This document shows positions 1 to 8,336 of a stretch of DNA of 64,000 nucleotides, in pieces. The translations under genes were made by a program, and so were the position numbers. Under the pieces are notes generated by a model. It worked only from the letters and a program-made list of their open reading frames with translations. It ran no database searches and was not told the DNA's origin. Every line of letters begins with the position of its first letter. Positions within the stretch are counted from its first letter, which is position 1. The DNA is from Photobacterium carnosum (GTDB taxonomy: Bacteria > Pseudomonadota > Gammaproteobacteria > Enterobacterales > Vibrionaceae). The stretch lies in NCBI RefSeq assembly GCF_002849605.1, contig NZ_NPIB01000013.1, positions 54,428-118,427 on the forward strand, given 5' to 3'.

Positions 1-751
1 TACCACTTTTAAGTGCTTCAACTGCATCACTTGAGTCAAGTAAGCCACCACGGCTAGTATTGATGATCATCATTCCGCGACGCATTTTTGCAAATGCTTT
101 ACGGTTAAGCATGTGATAATTTTCTTTGCTCATTGGGCAATGAAGGGTGATTACATTTGCTTGTGCGTAAATTTCATCAAGGGTGCAGTAGGTAACACCT
201 AATTCAAGTGCGATTGGGTTTGGATATGGGTCATAAGCAAGAATATTCATGCCTAAGCCTTTTAATATACGTATTGTTGCAATACCAATACGACCAGTAC
301 CAATAACCCCAACGGTACGACCATGAAAATTGTAACCCGTTAAGCCTTCTAACGAGAAATTGGCATCGCGAGTCCGTTGATAAGCGCGGTGAATTCGACG
401 GTTAAGGCTTAACATTAGTCCGAGGGTATGCTCGGCAATAGATTCTGGAGAGTAAGCAGGAACAGTAACGACCTGTAAATTGAGTGCCTTGGCAGCTTCA
501 AGATCAACGCGATCAAAGCCTGCGCAACGCATAGCGATAATTTTCACCCCTTGCTCTGCCAATATTTTGAGAATAGGCTCGCTGAGGTCGTCATTAACAA
601 AAGCACAAATAGCATCAAAACCTTCAGCCATTTTTGCAGTGTGATGATTGAGTTGAAATTCAAAATAAGTGAGCTGTTGATGGAATTGTTTATTAGTATG
701 AGAAAATGATTTCTGGTCATACCCTTTGGTGCTAAACACAGCTATTTTCAT
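1..751 (-). CDS. ldhA: D-lactate dehydrogenase (fermentative), 3' end cut by window edge
   Basis: NAD-dependent enzyme that reduces pyruvate to D-lactate in the cytoplasm during fermentation. The visible 250 residues begin MKIAVFSTKGYDQKSF and include the hydroxyacid-binding arm (CAGFDRVDL), the SPESIAEHTLG segment, the Rossmann motif VGVIGTGRIG near residue 150 and a catalytic-domain stretch ending in INTSRGGLLD. This order matches E. coli LdhA (about 329 residues), so roughly 80 C-terminal residues lie outside the window. The ATG at 749-751 follows a GGAGTG ribosome site by 7 bases. It is transcribed away from the divergent ydgA-like gene. Confidence 0.95.
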   Translation of the reverse strand, partial: MKIAVFSTKGYDQKSFSHTNKQFHQQLTYFEFQLNHHTAKMAEGFDAICAFVNDDLSEPILKILAEQGVKIIAMRCAGFDRVDLEAAKALNLQVVTVPAYSPESIAEHTLGLMLSLNRRIHRAYQRTRDANFSLEGLTGYNFHGRTVGVIGTGRIGIATIRILKGLGMNILAYDPYPNPIALELGVTYCTLDEIYAQANVITLHCPMSKENYHMLNRKAFAKMRRGMMIINTSRGGLLDSSDAVEALKSG

Positions 752-886
752 AATATCACTCCAAAAACACAGTCTGTTATTCAGTCATTATTAAGTATAA
801 AACCTTAATATCTGACTAACTTACACGGTTATTATGTGATCAACATAACAACTTTATTGTAAATAGTAAATCATTTGTATGACAAA

Positions 887-911
887 ATAACCGTACTAAA
901 ATAACGGTTAT
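887..911. repeat. Inverted repeat in the ldhA/ydgA divergent promoter region
   Basis: ATAACCG (887-893) is mirrored by CGGTTAT (905-911) across an 11-base spacer. It lies in the 240-base gap between two divergent genes and has no U-tract, so an operator is more likely than a terminator. The bound protein is unknown; this is inference from symmetry and position only. Confidence 0.4.
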
Positions 912-991
912 GGTTATGCTGCTGTGACGAATTGGTTCATGTTATGATTTAGATTATTTGTTGCAACTTACTTTATTTTTTGGGATTCAAT

Positions 992-2308
992 ATGTTAAAA
1001 AAAATTCTTGCCAGTGCAGGCGCGGTTGCGATCATTGCATGTGGCCCATTAGCAACAGGTCAAATCGGACAGAGTATCTATATGGGGGCGGTTGAAAATT
1101 ATCATAGTCCTTATATGTCTATTACCAATAAAAGTTTTGAGCGAGGCTATTTATCGTCAAATGCGGTGTCTCGTATTGAACTTAAAAATCAATTAAAAAC
1201 GGCGTTTGCAGAACAAGGATTGCCGACTGTATGGTTAGTTAGTCACCATATTGATAATGGCTTTTTAGGCGTAAAATCAACCAGTGAATTTGTGATTGAT
1301 AAAAAAAGCGAACCACTAGTTAATCAAATTTGGGGCAAAAATGTTGCGCCAATGCAAATGGTTACTGATTCTGGTTTTACGGGAACAACCCATTTTGTGA
1401 TGACGGTGAATCCAATGGATTACACGCATGACGACGGTGTAACTGCGATCAGCAAAAAATTGGTGGTTAAAGGTGAATTTGATCCTGAAAATAGTAAGAG
1501 TCAATTTAGTTATAATTTACCTGAATTAACCGTTTCTACCCTTGATAAAGAAAGCATGATCGTAAAAGGCATTAATGGTGAAGGTAAAGGCCAAATGCAA
1601 GGTAATTTCTGGATTGGACATCAAACCTTTAGTTTAGAACATGCTAAATTCACAGCCGCTGATCAGCACCAATTTATTGCTATTGATGGTGTGAATGTTG
1701 CTATGAATAATGCATTAAGTCAGCCAAAGGGTGAGAAAACGCCAACAGAAGCAACTCAGCAAGTGACTAATACCAATACGATTAACGTTGCAAAATTAAC
1801 CACGCTTGATGGTCAACAGTATAAAGATATTGCCTTTAAATTGGCGCTAAAAGACCTAAATTATAAAGCGATTAGTCAGCTAGCGACAATGGAGCAATCG
1901 TTACAAGCAGCACAAAATCCTGCTCAAATTAAACAAGCAATGGTAGCGTTAGATTTATTGATAGCTCATGGTGCAACCGTTGATTTATCACAGCTAAGTG
2001 TTAAGACCCCACAGGGAACGGTTAATGCTCAAGTACTGCTGAATATTAAGCCTGGATTAGAGCATGCTTCAACTAATCTTACTGCGGTTACAGATCAATT
2101 AAGCGGTAATATCAATATTGTTATTCCTGAAGCGTTAGTGGCTAAAGAACCATTATTAGCGGCGAAATTACCGGTATTAGTGAATCAAAAAATTGTGACT
2201 AAACAAGATGATAACTATCAACTTCAGGTGAAAATCATTGCTGATCAAGTGGAATTTTCTTCTGGAGCCAAACTACCATTAGCAATGATGGCATTATTCC
2301 TGCAATAA
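992..2308 (+). CDS. YdgA-like DUF945 protein
   Basis: A 438-residue member of the DUF945/YdgA family, a periplasm-facing protein of unknown function in enteric bacteria. The N-terminus (MLKKILASAGAVAIIACGPL) is a single hydrophobic segment acting as signal or anchor, followed by a long soluble beta-rich domain. It is somewhat shorter than E. coli YdgA (about 500 residues). I chose the ATG at 992 rather than the in-frame TTG at 980 because the basic-hydrophobic signal begins there. The gene is single and ends in a strong terminator. Function cannot be inferred from the sequence. Confidence 0.75.
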   Translation: MLKKILASAGAVAIIACGPLATGQIGQSIYMGAVENYHSPYMSITNKSFERGYLSSNAVSRIELKNQLKTAFAEQGLPTVWLVSHHIDNGFLGVKSTSEFVIDKKSEPLVNQIWGKNVAPMQMVTDSGFTGTTHFVMTVNPMDYTHDDGVTAISKKLVVKGEFDPENSKSQFSYNLPELTVSTLDKESMIVKGINGEGKGQMQGNFWIGHQTFSLEHAKFTAADQHQFIAIDGVNVAMNNALSQPKGEKTPTEATQQVTNTNTINVAKLTTLDGQQYKDIAFKLALKDLNYKAISQLATMEQSLQAAQNPAQIKQAMVALDLLIAHGATVDLSQLSVKTPQGTVNAQVLLNIKPGLEHASTNLTAVTDQLSGNINIVIPEALVAKEPLLAAKLPVLVNQKIVTKQDDNYQLQVKIIADQVEFSSGAKLPLAMMALFLQ

Positions 2309-2329
2309 GTTTCTTTGAGTAGGTTCGGC

Positions 2330-2363
2330 AAAAACGCTTACTTTTTTAGTGAGCGTTTTTTTT
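2330..2363 (+). terminator. Rho-independent terminator of the ydgA-like gene
   Basis: Stem AAAACGCTTACT pairs with AGTGAGCGTTTT (one mismatch) around a T-rich loop and runs into eight T residues. Confidence 0.85.
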
Positions 2364-2551
2364 GTTTTTTAATATCTTAATTATCATGATGTTATGATTT
2401 TTTCTAATTAAGATGTTTAAAATAGAACATTGATATTTAGTAAATTTAAATATTTAGACTTAACTTAACATTATAGGTGCAGATTTATCTTAATTAAGAT
2501 ATCAAGTAATTAAATCTGATCCGCAACAGAATAAAACATGGTGGGGAAGGT

Positions 2552-2968
2552 ATGGAATCATTAAAAGTAAAAGACTATATGAATGTTCGTCCAGTTACAT
2601 TTACTGAAAGTCTGTCGTTATCCGCAGCATTAGATAAATTGTTAACGGCGAAACAGATTGGTGGACCTGTTATTAATGAACACAAGCAAGTAGTAGGTTT
2701 TATCTCAGAACAAGACATGATCCATAAACTGCTTAAAGTGGGTTACCACTGTCAAGATAGTCATACCGTTAGTGAGTGTATGCAGACTGATGTATTGACC
2801 GTTTCTGGTGAAGATACAATTATTGTATTAGCTGAAACGATGACGGGGCAAAAGCCTAAAATTTATCCTGTTGTTGATGATGGTCGTTTAGTGGGAGTAA
2901 TTACCCGTCGTGATGTATTAACCGCAATTAGTAATCAGATAGGGGCTTGCTTTAAACATCCATTGTGA
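2552..2968 (+). CDS. CBS-domain pair protein
   Basis: A stand-alone Bateman module of 138 residues made of two CBS repeats (about 8-55 and 78-125). The repeats show the typical MNVRPVTFTES...GGPVINEHKQVVGFISEQD and MQTDVLTVSGED...YPVVDDGRLVGVITRRDVL patterns. Such proteins bind adenosyl nucleotides and usually regulate a partner, which is not evident here. A strong GGGGAAGG ribosome site precedes the ATG. It is monocistronic, with terminators on both sides. The 243-base gap upstream holds only the preceding terminator and AT-rich DNA. Confidence 0.85.
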   Translation: MESLKVKDYMNVRPVTFTESLSLSAALDKLLTAKQIGGPVINEHKQVVGFISEQDMIHKLLKVGYHCQDSHTVSECMQTDVLTVSGEDTIIVLAETMTGQKPKIYPVVDDGRLVGVITRRDVLTAISNQIGACFKHPL

Positions 2969-3000
2969 TCAATATATAAACATATTTGTAGATTAGTAAT

Positions 3001-3028
3001 AAAAAAGGTGCTCAGAGCGCCTTTTTTA
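3001..3028 (+). terminator. Terminator after the CBS gene
   Basis: AAAAGGTGCTC pairs with GAGCGCCTTTT (one G-U pair) and is followed by a run of T. Confidence 0.8.
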
Positions 3029-3080
3029 TTGATTATTATGGCCTTGTTTTAGGGTGTCATAATGCCGATTTGGAGACGTT

Positions 3081-4595
3081 GTGAACAAAGAAAATACAGC
3101 AGAGAATAGCCAAGCTAAATTTTTAACGGGTTCTATTATGCGTCACATTGTAGTGATGTCAGGAACGGGGGCTATTGGTTTAATGGCCCTGTTTTTAGTT
3201 GATTTACTCGACATGTTTTTTATTAGCATGTTGGGACAAATAGAACTTGCTGCTGCGATTGGTTTTGCCGGAACGTTAGTCTTTTTTTCCACCTCTCTTT
3301 CTATCGGTACATCTATTGCGGCAGGAGCATTAGTCTCACGTGCGCTAGGTAAAAATGATCGTCAACAAGCACGCATGATGGCGAGTAATGTGATGATTTT
3401 TGCTGTTATTATCAGTATTACTGTTGTTAGCTTGATGTTATGGCAGTTGCCACTGTTACTGGATTTAATTGGTGCTAAAGGTGCGGTTGCTAAAGCGGCC
3501 ACCCAATATTTGGTGATCTTATTACCCAGTGCGCCATTGATAGCTGTTTCTATGTCAGCGGGTGCGGCATTACGTGGAATTGGTGATGCAAGAAGTTCAA
3601 TGGTGGCGACATTAATTGGTGGTGGCGTTAATGCAGTATTAGATCCGTTGTTTATTTTTGGATTATCAATGGGTATGCAAGGTGCGGCCATTGCATCGGT
3701 GTTTGCGCGATTAGCGGTAATGTGTTTTTCCTTGTATGCGGTGGTCTATAAGCATCAATTAGTTGCCAAACCGAATCTTACTAGCTTTAAATTGGCATTA
3801 CCGACAGTGGTTAAAATTGCATTACCTGCAATATTAACTAATACCGCAACCCCAATTGGTAATGCTGTTGTTACCAGTAATATCGCCCATTTTGGTGAGA
3901 GTTTTGTTGCAGGTTATGCGGTTATTGGACGTATTATGCCTGTTTGTTTTGCATTGGTTTTTTCATTATCGGGTGCCGTTGGACCGATTATTGGTCAAAA
4001 TTTTGGTGGTGAACGCTGGGATAGAATTAATCAAATATTACGTGATGCTATGTTATTTACGGCAATTTATTGTGTTGGAGTCTCGTTATTACTTTGGTTT
4101 GGTCAAGATTTGTTGATAGCGATGTTTAGTCTCACTGGTGATGCGGCTGAAATTGTCGGTGTGTTTTGTAGTTTGATTGCAATTACTTTTATTTTTAATG
4201 GTGCATTATTTGTGGCAAATGCAGCCTTTAATAATCTTAATCGACCGACATGGTCAACAGTTTTAAATATGGGTAAAGCAACCTTTGGCACCATTCCTTT
4301 TGTGTTAATTGGTGGGCATATTGCAGGTGCAAGTGGAGTATTAATTGGTCAAGCTGTCGGTTCGGTTGTGTTTGGTATTATTGGTTTTGGGTTAGTTATT
4401 TATCAAGTTAAGAAAATGGGGCTTACTCATGAACAACAACGATTGGATAATAATGACATATTAACCCCATTGGTACCTGTCGCTCCATTTTGTTCTTCAC
4501 GAACGTATATGGGTACTGAGGATGTTTTGGAGGAAACGTTGGCGGTTGATCTTGAACATCATCATGATAGCTCGATACAAAAAAGAGAAAAATAA
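3081..4595 (+). CDS. MATE family multidrug/Na+ antiporter
   Basis: An inner-membrane exporter of the MATE/NorM-DinF superfamily, 504 residues with about 12 hydrophobic segments in two six-helix halves. Family hallmarks include the early LVDLLDMFFISMLGQIELAAAIGF segment split here as LVDLLDMFF and ISMLGQIELAA, and LRGIGDARSS with GGGVNAVLDPLFIFG. MATE proteins expel cationic drugs or metabolites using Na+ or H+ gradients; the substrate is unknown. The C-terminus carries an extra polar tail of about 60 residues with an acidic-histidine stretch (EHHHD). The start is a GTG at 3081 behind GGAGA. Gene is single. Confidence 0.85.
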   Translation: MNKENTAENSQAKFLTGSIMRHIVVMSGTGAIGLMALFLVDLLDMFFISMLGQIELAAAIGFAGTLVFFSTSLSIGTSIAAGALVSRALGKNDRQQARMMASNVMIFAVIISITVVSLMLWQLPLLLDLIGAKGAVAKAATQYLVILLPSAPLIAVSMSAGAALRGIGDARSSMVATLIGGGVNAVLDPLFIFGLSMGMQGAAIASVFARLAVMCFSLYAVVYKHQLVAKPNLTSFKLALPTVVKIALPAILTNTATPIGNAVVTSNIAHFGESFVAGYAVIGRIMPVCFALVFSLSGAVGPIIGQNFGGERWDRINQILRDAMLFTAIYCVGVSLLLWFGQDLLIAMFSLTGDAAEIVGVFCSLIAITFIFNGALFVANAAFNNLNRPTWSTVLNMGKATFGTIPFVLIGGHIAGASGVLIGQAVGSVVFGIIGFGLVIYQVKKMGLTHEQQRLDNNDILTPLVPVAPFCSSRTYMGTEDVLEETLAVDLEHHHDSSIQKREK

Positions 4596-4607
4596 AAAAG
4601 TGTTTAT

Positions 4608-4639
4608 TGAGTGATATCTTATTTGCGTGATATTACTCA
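4608..4639 (+). terminator. Possible weak terminator after the MATE gene
   Basis: TGAGTGATATC (4608-4618) pairs with GATATTACTCA (4629-4639) with one mismatch and is followed by CTTTCTC rather than a clean T-run. The rest of the 331-base gap is AT-rich and has no recognisable gene. Confidence 0.35.
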
Positions 4640-4863
4640 CTTTCTCAATGTTACCTGAGAGATAAACGACAATTTTCTTGTTGGAATATGATCGTTATTT
4701 TAGCTAAATAGCAATTATTTCATCGCTTTATTGATCTAACTCGATGAAATAAAAACAATAGCCAGCGACAATAATAACACTAACAATTATTAGCTTGTAG
4801 TTATGAGGTAGTGGTCATTGTGCAATTACTTATTATCAGTCGTGTTAGTTTAGCCATTACACT

Positions 4864-4893
4864 TCACCTTTAATCGAAGGAAAATAAAGGTGA
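4864..4893. repeat. Perfect 9-bp inverted repeat upstream of the DASS operon
   Basis: TCACCTTTA (4864-4872) and TAAAGGTGA (4885-4893) are exact reverse complements 12 bases apart, 34 bases before the carrier start codon. It may be an operator or an mRNA hairpin; no T-run follows. Confidence 0.45.
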
Positions 4894-4926
4894 TGGCGTA
4901 TTTATTGTTTAAGGGAATAATGTTCT

Positions 4927-6342
4927 ATGCGTCAAAATCTTCGCTATATCATACCTATTCTGATCCCATTAATTGTTTTGTTATTACCGGCATCAGCTTT
5001 TCCTATTGAAGGGTTAACGGTGATTCAGCAACGTGTGATTGCTATTTTTCTATTAGCGGCATTGTGTTGGGTGATGGAGCCTATTCCTATCTATGCAACC
5101 TCTGTTGTGATTATTGTGCTGGAATTATTATTACTGTCAGATAAAAGTCTGTATTTATTTAGGCTTGATCAAGGGCAGCCTCAGTTTGGTAATTTAATGA
5201 GTTATAGCGAAATAATGGCGACCTTTGCGAGTCCGATTATTATGTTATTTCTTGGCGGTTTCTTTTTGGCGATGGCAGCAACGAAATACCGTTTAGATGT
5301 TAACTTAGCACGGGTGTTATTACGGCCGTTTGGAAAACAACCTAAATATGTCATGTTCGGTTTAATGTTGATTACCGCTGTTTTTTCAATGTTTATGTCA
5401 AACACCGCAACAACAGCGATGATGCTCTCTATTTTAGCGCCAGTTATTACCTTATTTGGTGCTAAAGACCCTGGTAAAATAGCCTTTGCGTTATCTATTC
5501 CTGTTGCGGCTAATATTGGCGGTATTGGAACACCTATCGGCACCCCACCTAATGCGATTGCTCTGAAATATCTGACGGGAGAAAATCTGATTACTTTTGG
5601 TGAGTGGATGTTCTTTGGCGTGCCTTTTGTCGCGGTGTTATTGGTATTTGCGTGGTGGTTGATTAATAAACTTTATCCTGCAACGCAACAATCAATTGAA
5701 TTGACTATCCAAGGTAAGTTTCTAAAAACCCCAAAAGCGATCACGGTTTATGTGACATTTGCCGTCACTATTATGTTGTGGCTAATGGGCTCAATGCATG
5801 GCATGAACGCTTATACGGTAGCGTTAATTCCGGTGGCAATTTTCTCGATAACGGGGATTATCAATAAGGAAGATCTTAAGAAAATTTCATGGGATGTATT
5901 GTGGTTAGTGTCTGGTGGTATTGCGCTTGGTTTAGCGTTAGATAAAACTGGTTTGGCTAAATTGGTTGTACATAGTATTCCATTTGATATTTTCTCACCT
6001 TATGTGGTCTTGCTTGGTGCCGCGATACTGTGTTTATTAATGGCTAACTTTATGTCACATACCGCAACGGCAAACCTATTAATGCCCATTATGGCAGCAT
6101 TGGGAACATCGATGACGTCATTAACGCCATTAGGTGGTGAAGTTACCTTGATTCTGGTGGTGACTTTTGCTGCATCGTTAGGTATGTCATTACCGATAAG
6201 TACACCGCCTAATGCGTTAGCACATGCAACGGGTTATGTTGAAAGTAATCAAATGGCTCGAATAGGTGCGATTGTCGGTGTCGTCGGGGTGTTATTAAGT
6301 TTTGTGATGATTTGGGGGCTACAAGTTATCGATCATATTTAG
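4927..6342 (+). CDS. DASS/SLC13-family anion:Na+ symporter
   Basis: An inner-membrane carrier of 471 residues of the divalent anion:sodium symporter family (VcINDY group), which imports C4-dicarboxylates, citrate, sulfate or related anions with Na+. The first substrate motif is SNT at about 158-160 (FMSNTATTAMM). The second is SHT rather than SNT at about 377-379 (FMSHTATANLL). The Na+-site loops IGTPIGTPPNAIA and LPISTPPNALAHA are both present. The kinase gene follows 30 bases downstream, which suggests a carrier-sensor operon. The substrate cannot be read from the sequence, and the SHT variant argues against assuming succinate. Confidence 0.88.
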   Translation: MRQNLRYIIPILIPLIVLLLPASAFPIEGLTVIQQRVIAIFLLAALCWVMEPIPIYATSVVIIVLELLLLSDKSLYLFRLDQGQPQFGNLMSYSEIMATFASPIIMLFLGGFFLAMAATKYRLDVNLARVLLRPFGKQPKYVMFGLMLITAVFSMFMSNTATTAMMLSILAPVITLFGAKDPGKIAFALSIPVAANIGGIGTPIGTPPNAIALKYLTGENLITFGEWMFFGVPFVAVLLVFAWWLINKLYPATQQSIELTIQGKFLKTPKAITVYVTFAVTIMLWLMGSMHGMNAYTVALIPVAIFSITGIINKEDLKKISWDVLWLVSGGIALGLALDKTGLAKLVVHSIPFDIFSPYVVLLGAAILCLLMANFMSHTATANLLMPIMAALGTSMTSLTPLGGEVTLILVVTFAASLGMSLPISTPPNALAHATGYVESNQMARIGAIVGVVGVLLSFVMIWGLQVIDHI

Positions 6343-6372
6343 TGCTGTTAACGTTAGATCAAGGATGATGCT

Positions 6373-7698
6373 ATGAATCAACCCAAAGCACTGCGACGGA
6401 TCATTGATACCTATTTTCAAGATCCTAAGTCGATGATTGCTGTTACTGCTGGCACGGAGGTTTTGCGACAAGATGGGTATAACGATCGCTTATATTGGGT
6501 AAAACAAGGTGAGTTATCAGGCTATGTAAATAGTAAAGAAAATGATTTAAGTGCGCAGGTGTTTGTGGTCAAAGAAGGGATGTTCTTTGGCGTACACAGT
6601 TTTTTTGCTCAAACACTGGTTGCCTCTACGACGGTTGTTGCAGAAAAAGACAGTGAGATTGCTTGGATTGATTTATCGACCCAAGCGGTTGAGCCTGAGC
6701 ATTATGGTTCATTAGCTGAGCAATTTATGCCTGTAATGGTGCATGAGTTAGCGATGCGGCAGATGCTTACTGGAATAGCGGCACTAGAAAAAGAAAAAGC
6801 GTTGCAGAAATTGTATGCCACTGAACAAATGACCACATTAGGTCAATTAGCGGCAGGGATTGCTCATGAGCTTAATAATGCCATTGGTGTGATTAGTAGT
6901 AAAACGGAGAATATCCAAACCGCGATCAGCCAGTTTGTTAATGATAATCAGCCTCAAATGCGACCATTTTTACAACATGGTATCGATCATGGGCAAAGTA
7001 TTAGTTCAGCCCAAGTTCGTGAACGCAGCAAAGTATTACAGCAGCAGTATACATTGAGTCGAGAACAAGCTCGAACCCTTGCGCGTGCATTACCCGAAGG
7101 TGATGTTCCCGCTGATTGGCTTAAAGATATTGATGCTGCCTTAATATGTTGGGATAGCGGCCGTGATTTGCGTGATATACGACTTGCAGCACGACATGCC
7201 GCCAGTATTGTACGATCAGTAAAACAGCTAGGTGGTGGTGATCACGCACGAATACCGAATGTTGATATCACGGATACATTACATAAATCGTTAACATTAT
7301 TACAAAGTAATTTACGCTATGTTGATGTGGTATTACGACCTGCAATTTTACCGCCTGTAACCGCTAGCATCACTGAGTTGGTACAGATTTGGGTTAACCT
7401 GATCAAGAATGCATGTGATGCAATGGAACATACTGACAATCCACAAATTGAAATTATTACGCGAAGTGTAAAAAATAAGTTGTTAGTCACTATTACTAAT
7501 AATGGACCGATGATCGATGAAGCTACGCGTCGTAAAATATTCAATCCAAATTTTAGTACGAAAAAAGGCGGATTATCGTTTGGGTTAGGATTGGGATTAG
7601 CAATAGTTCGACGTATTGTTAATAGTTATGGGGGCACTATAGTCGTTAAAAGCGATCATCAACGAACAACATTTAGAATCAAATTACCAATAACGTAA
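6373..7698 (+). CDS. Histidine kinase with N-terminal cyclic-nucleotide-binding-like domain
   Basis: A soluble sensor kinase of 441 residues with no membrane segment. Residues about 15-125 resemble a Crp/CNB beta-barrel (WVKQGELSGYV, GMFFGVHSFF). The dimerisation domain has the phosphoacceptor His165 in LAAGIAHELNNAIGV. An unusually long spacer, about 180-300, separates it from the ATPase domain, which has N box NLIKNACDAM and G box GLGLGLAIVRRIV. It is not related to DcuS/CitA-type sensors, so the signal is probably cytoplasmic or passed from the carrier. A clear AAGGA ribosome site precedes the ATG, and the response regulator follows after 12 bases. Confidence 0.85.
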   Translation: MNQPKALRRIIDTYFQDPKSMIAVTAGTEVLRQDGYNDRLYWVKQGELSGYVNSKENDLSAQVFVVKEGMFFGVHSFFAQTLVASTTVVAEKDSEIAWIDLSTQAVEPEHYGSLAEQFMPVMVHELAMRQMLTGIAALEKEKALQKLYATEQMTTLGQLAAGIAHELNNAIGVISSKTENIQTAISQFVNDNQPQMRPFLQHGIDHGQSISSAQVRERSKVLQQQYTLSREQARTLARALPEGDVPADWLKDIDAALICWDSGRDLRDIRLAARHAASIVRSVKQLGGGDHARIPNVDITDTLHKSLTLLQSNLRYVDVVLRPAILPPVTASITELVQIWVNLIKNACDAMEHTDNPQIEIITRSVKNKLLVTITNNGPMIDEATRRKIFNPNFSTKKGGLSFGLGLGLAIVRRIVNSYGGTIVVKSDHQRTTFRIKLPIT

Positions 7699-7710
7699 AG
7701 GACGGTTATT

Positions 7711-8184
7711 ATGGAAAAAATCACTATTATTTGTGTTGATGATCAACGTGAAGTGTTAAGTGCAGTATTAAAAGATTTAGCTGAGTTTGAGCCGTCTTTT
7801 TTATTGGAAGATTGTGAGTCAGCGGATGAAGCATTAGCGTTAATGGATGAACTTGATGCAGAGGGTGAATTTATTGGGGTTATTATTTCCGATCATGTGA
7901 TGCCGGGTAAAAGCGGCGTTGAGTTATTGACGTTAGTGGCAAACGACAACCGCTTTATACACACTAAAAAAGTATTATTAACGGGGCAAGCTACCCAGCA
8001 AGATACCATTGCTGCGATTAATAAAGCCCGTATCGAAAGCTATTTTGAAAAACCATGGGATACTGAGGTATTGGTTAACTGTGTGCGAACATTAGTGACA
8101 GAATATATTTTTGATATGGGACTAGATTATACGCTCTGGGGCGATGTAATTGATAATGCAACTGTTTTACGACGTTTACGTTAA
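7711..8184 (+). CDS. Receiver-domain response regulator without output domain
   Basis: A 157-residue protein with one REC domain. The acidic pair is Asp10/Asp11, the predicted phosphorylation site is Asp61 (IISDHVMPG), LLTG supplies the conserved Thr and FEKPW the conserved Lys. About 30 residues follow the receiver, too few for a DNA-binding domain. It probably works by protein contact, possibly as phosphate sink or as feedback to the carrier or kinase. It is the last gene of the carrier-kinase-receiver operon and has an AAAGGA ribosome site. I see no clear terminator after it. Confidence 0.88.
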   Translation: MEKITIICVDDQREVLSAVLKDLAEFEPSFLLEDCESADEALALMDELDAEGEFIGVIISDHVMPGKSGVELLTLVANDNRFIHTKKVLLTGQATQQDTIAAINKARIESYFEKPWDTEVLVNCVRTLVTEYIFDMGLDYTLWGDVIDNATVLRRLR

Positions 8185-8267
8185 TTGAACTCTGAGGGTG
8201 TAACGTATATTTACTGATTTTTTGATAATTATTATCACTTGAGTACCGTGATATGTGGCTATTTTGC

Positions 8268-8299
8268 TTGACCTTGGTCTTAACTCAAAGGTTTATAAT
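8268..8299 (+). promoter_or_regulatory. MerR-family (ZntR/CadR-like) promoter of the metal ATPase
   Basis: A -35 TTGACC (8268-8273) and a -10 TATAAT (8294-8299) are separated by 20 bases, the overlong spacer typical of MerR-family activator promoters. The spacer carries an imperfect 22-bp dyad from ACCTT (8271-8275) to AAGGT (8288-8292). By family knowledge such a promoter responds to Zn2+, Cd2+ or Pb2+ through a ZntR/CadR-type protein, whose gene is not in the window. Confidence 0.75.
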
Positions 8300-8336
8300 T
8301 ATCATCAGTAAAACTGAATAGCACCCAAGGAGAACG

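Noticed and set aside
887..911. Inverted repeat considered as a terminator
   Set aside because: No U-tract and located between divergent promoters, so operator is more likely.
7711..8184. Considered as the missing TorR
   Set aside because: It has only a receiver domain, no DNA-binding domain, and sits in the DASS carrier operon next to its own kinase.
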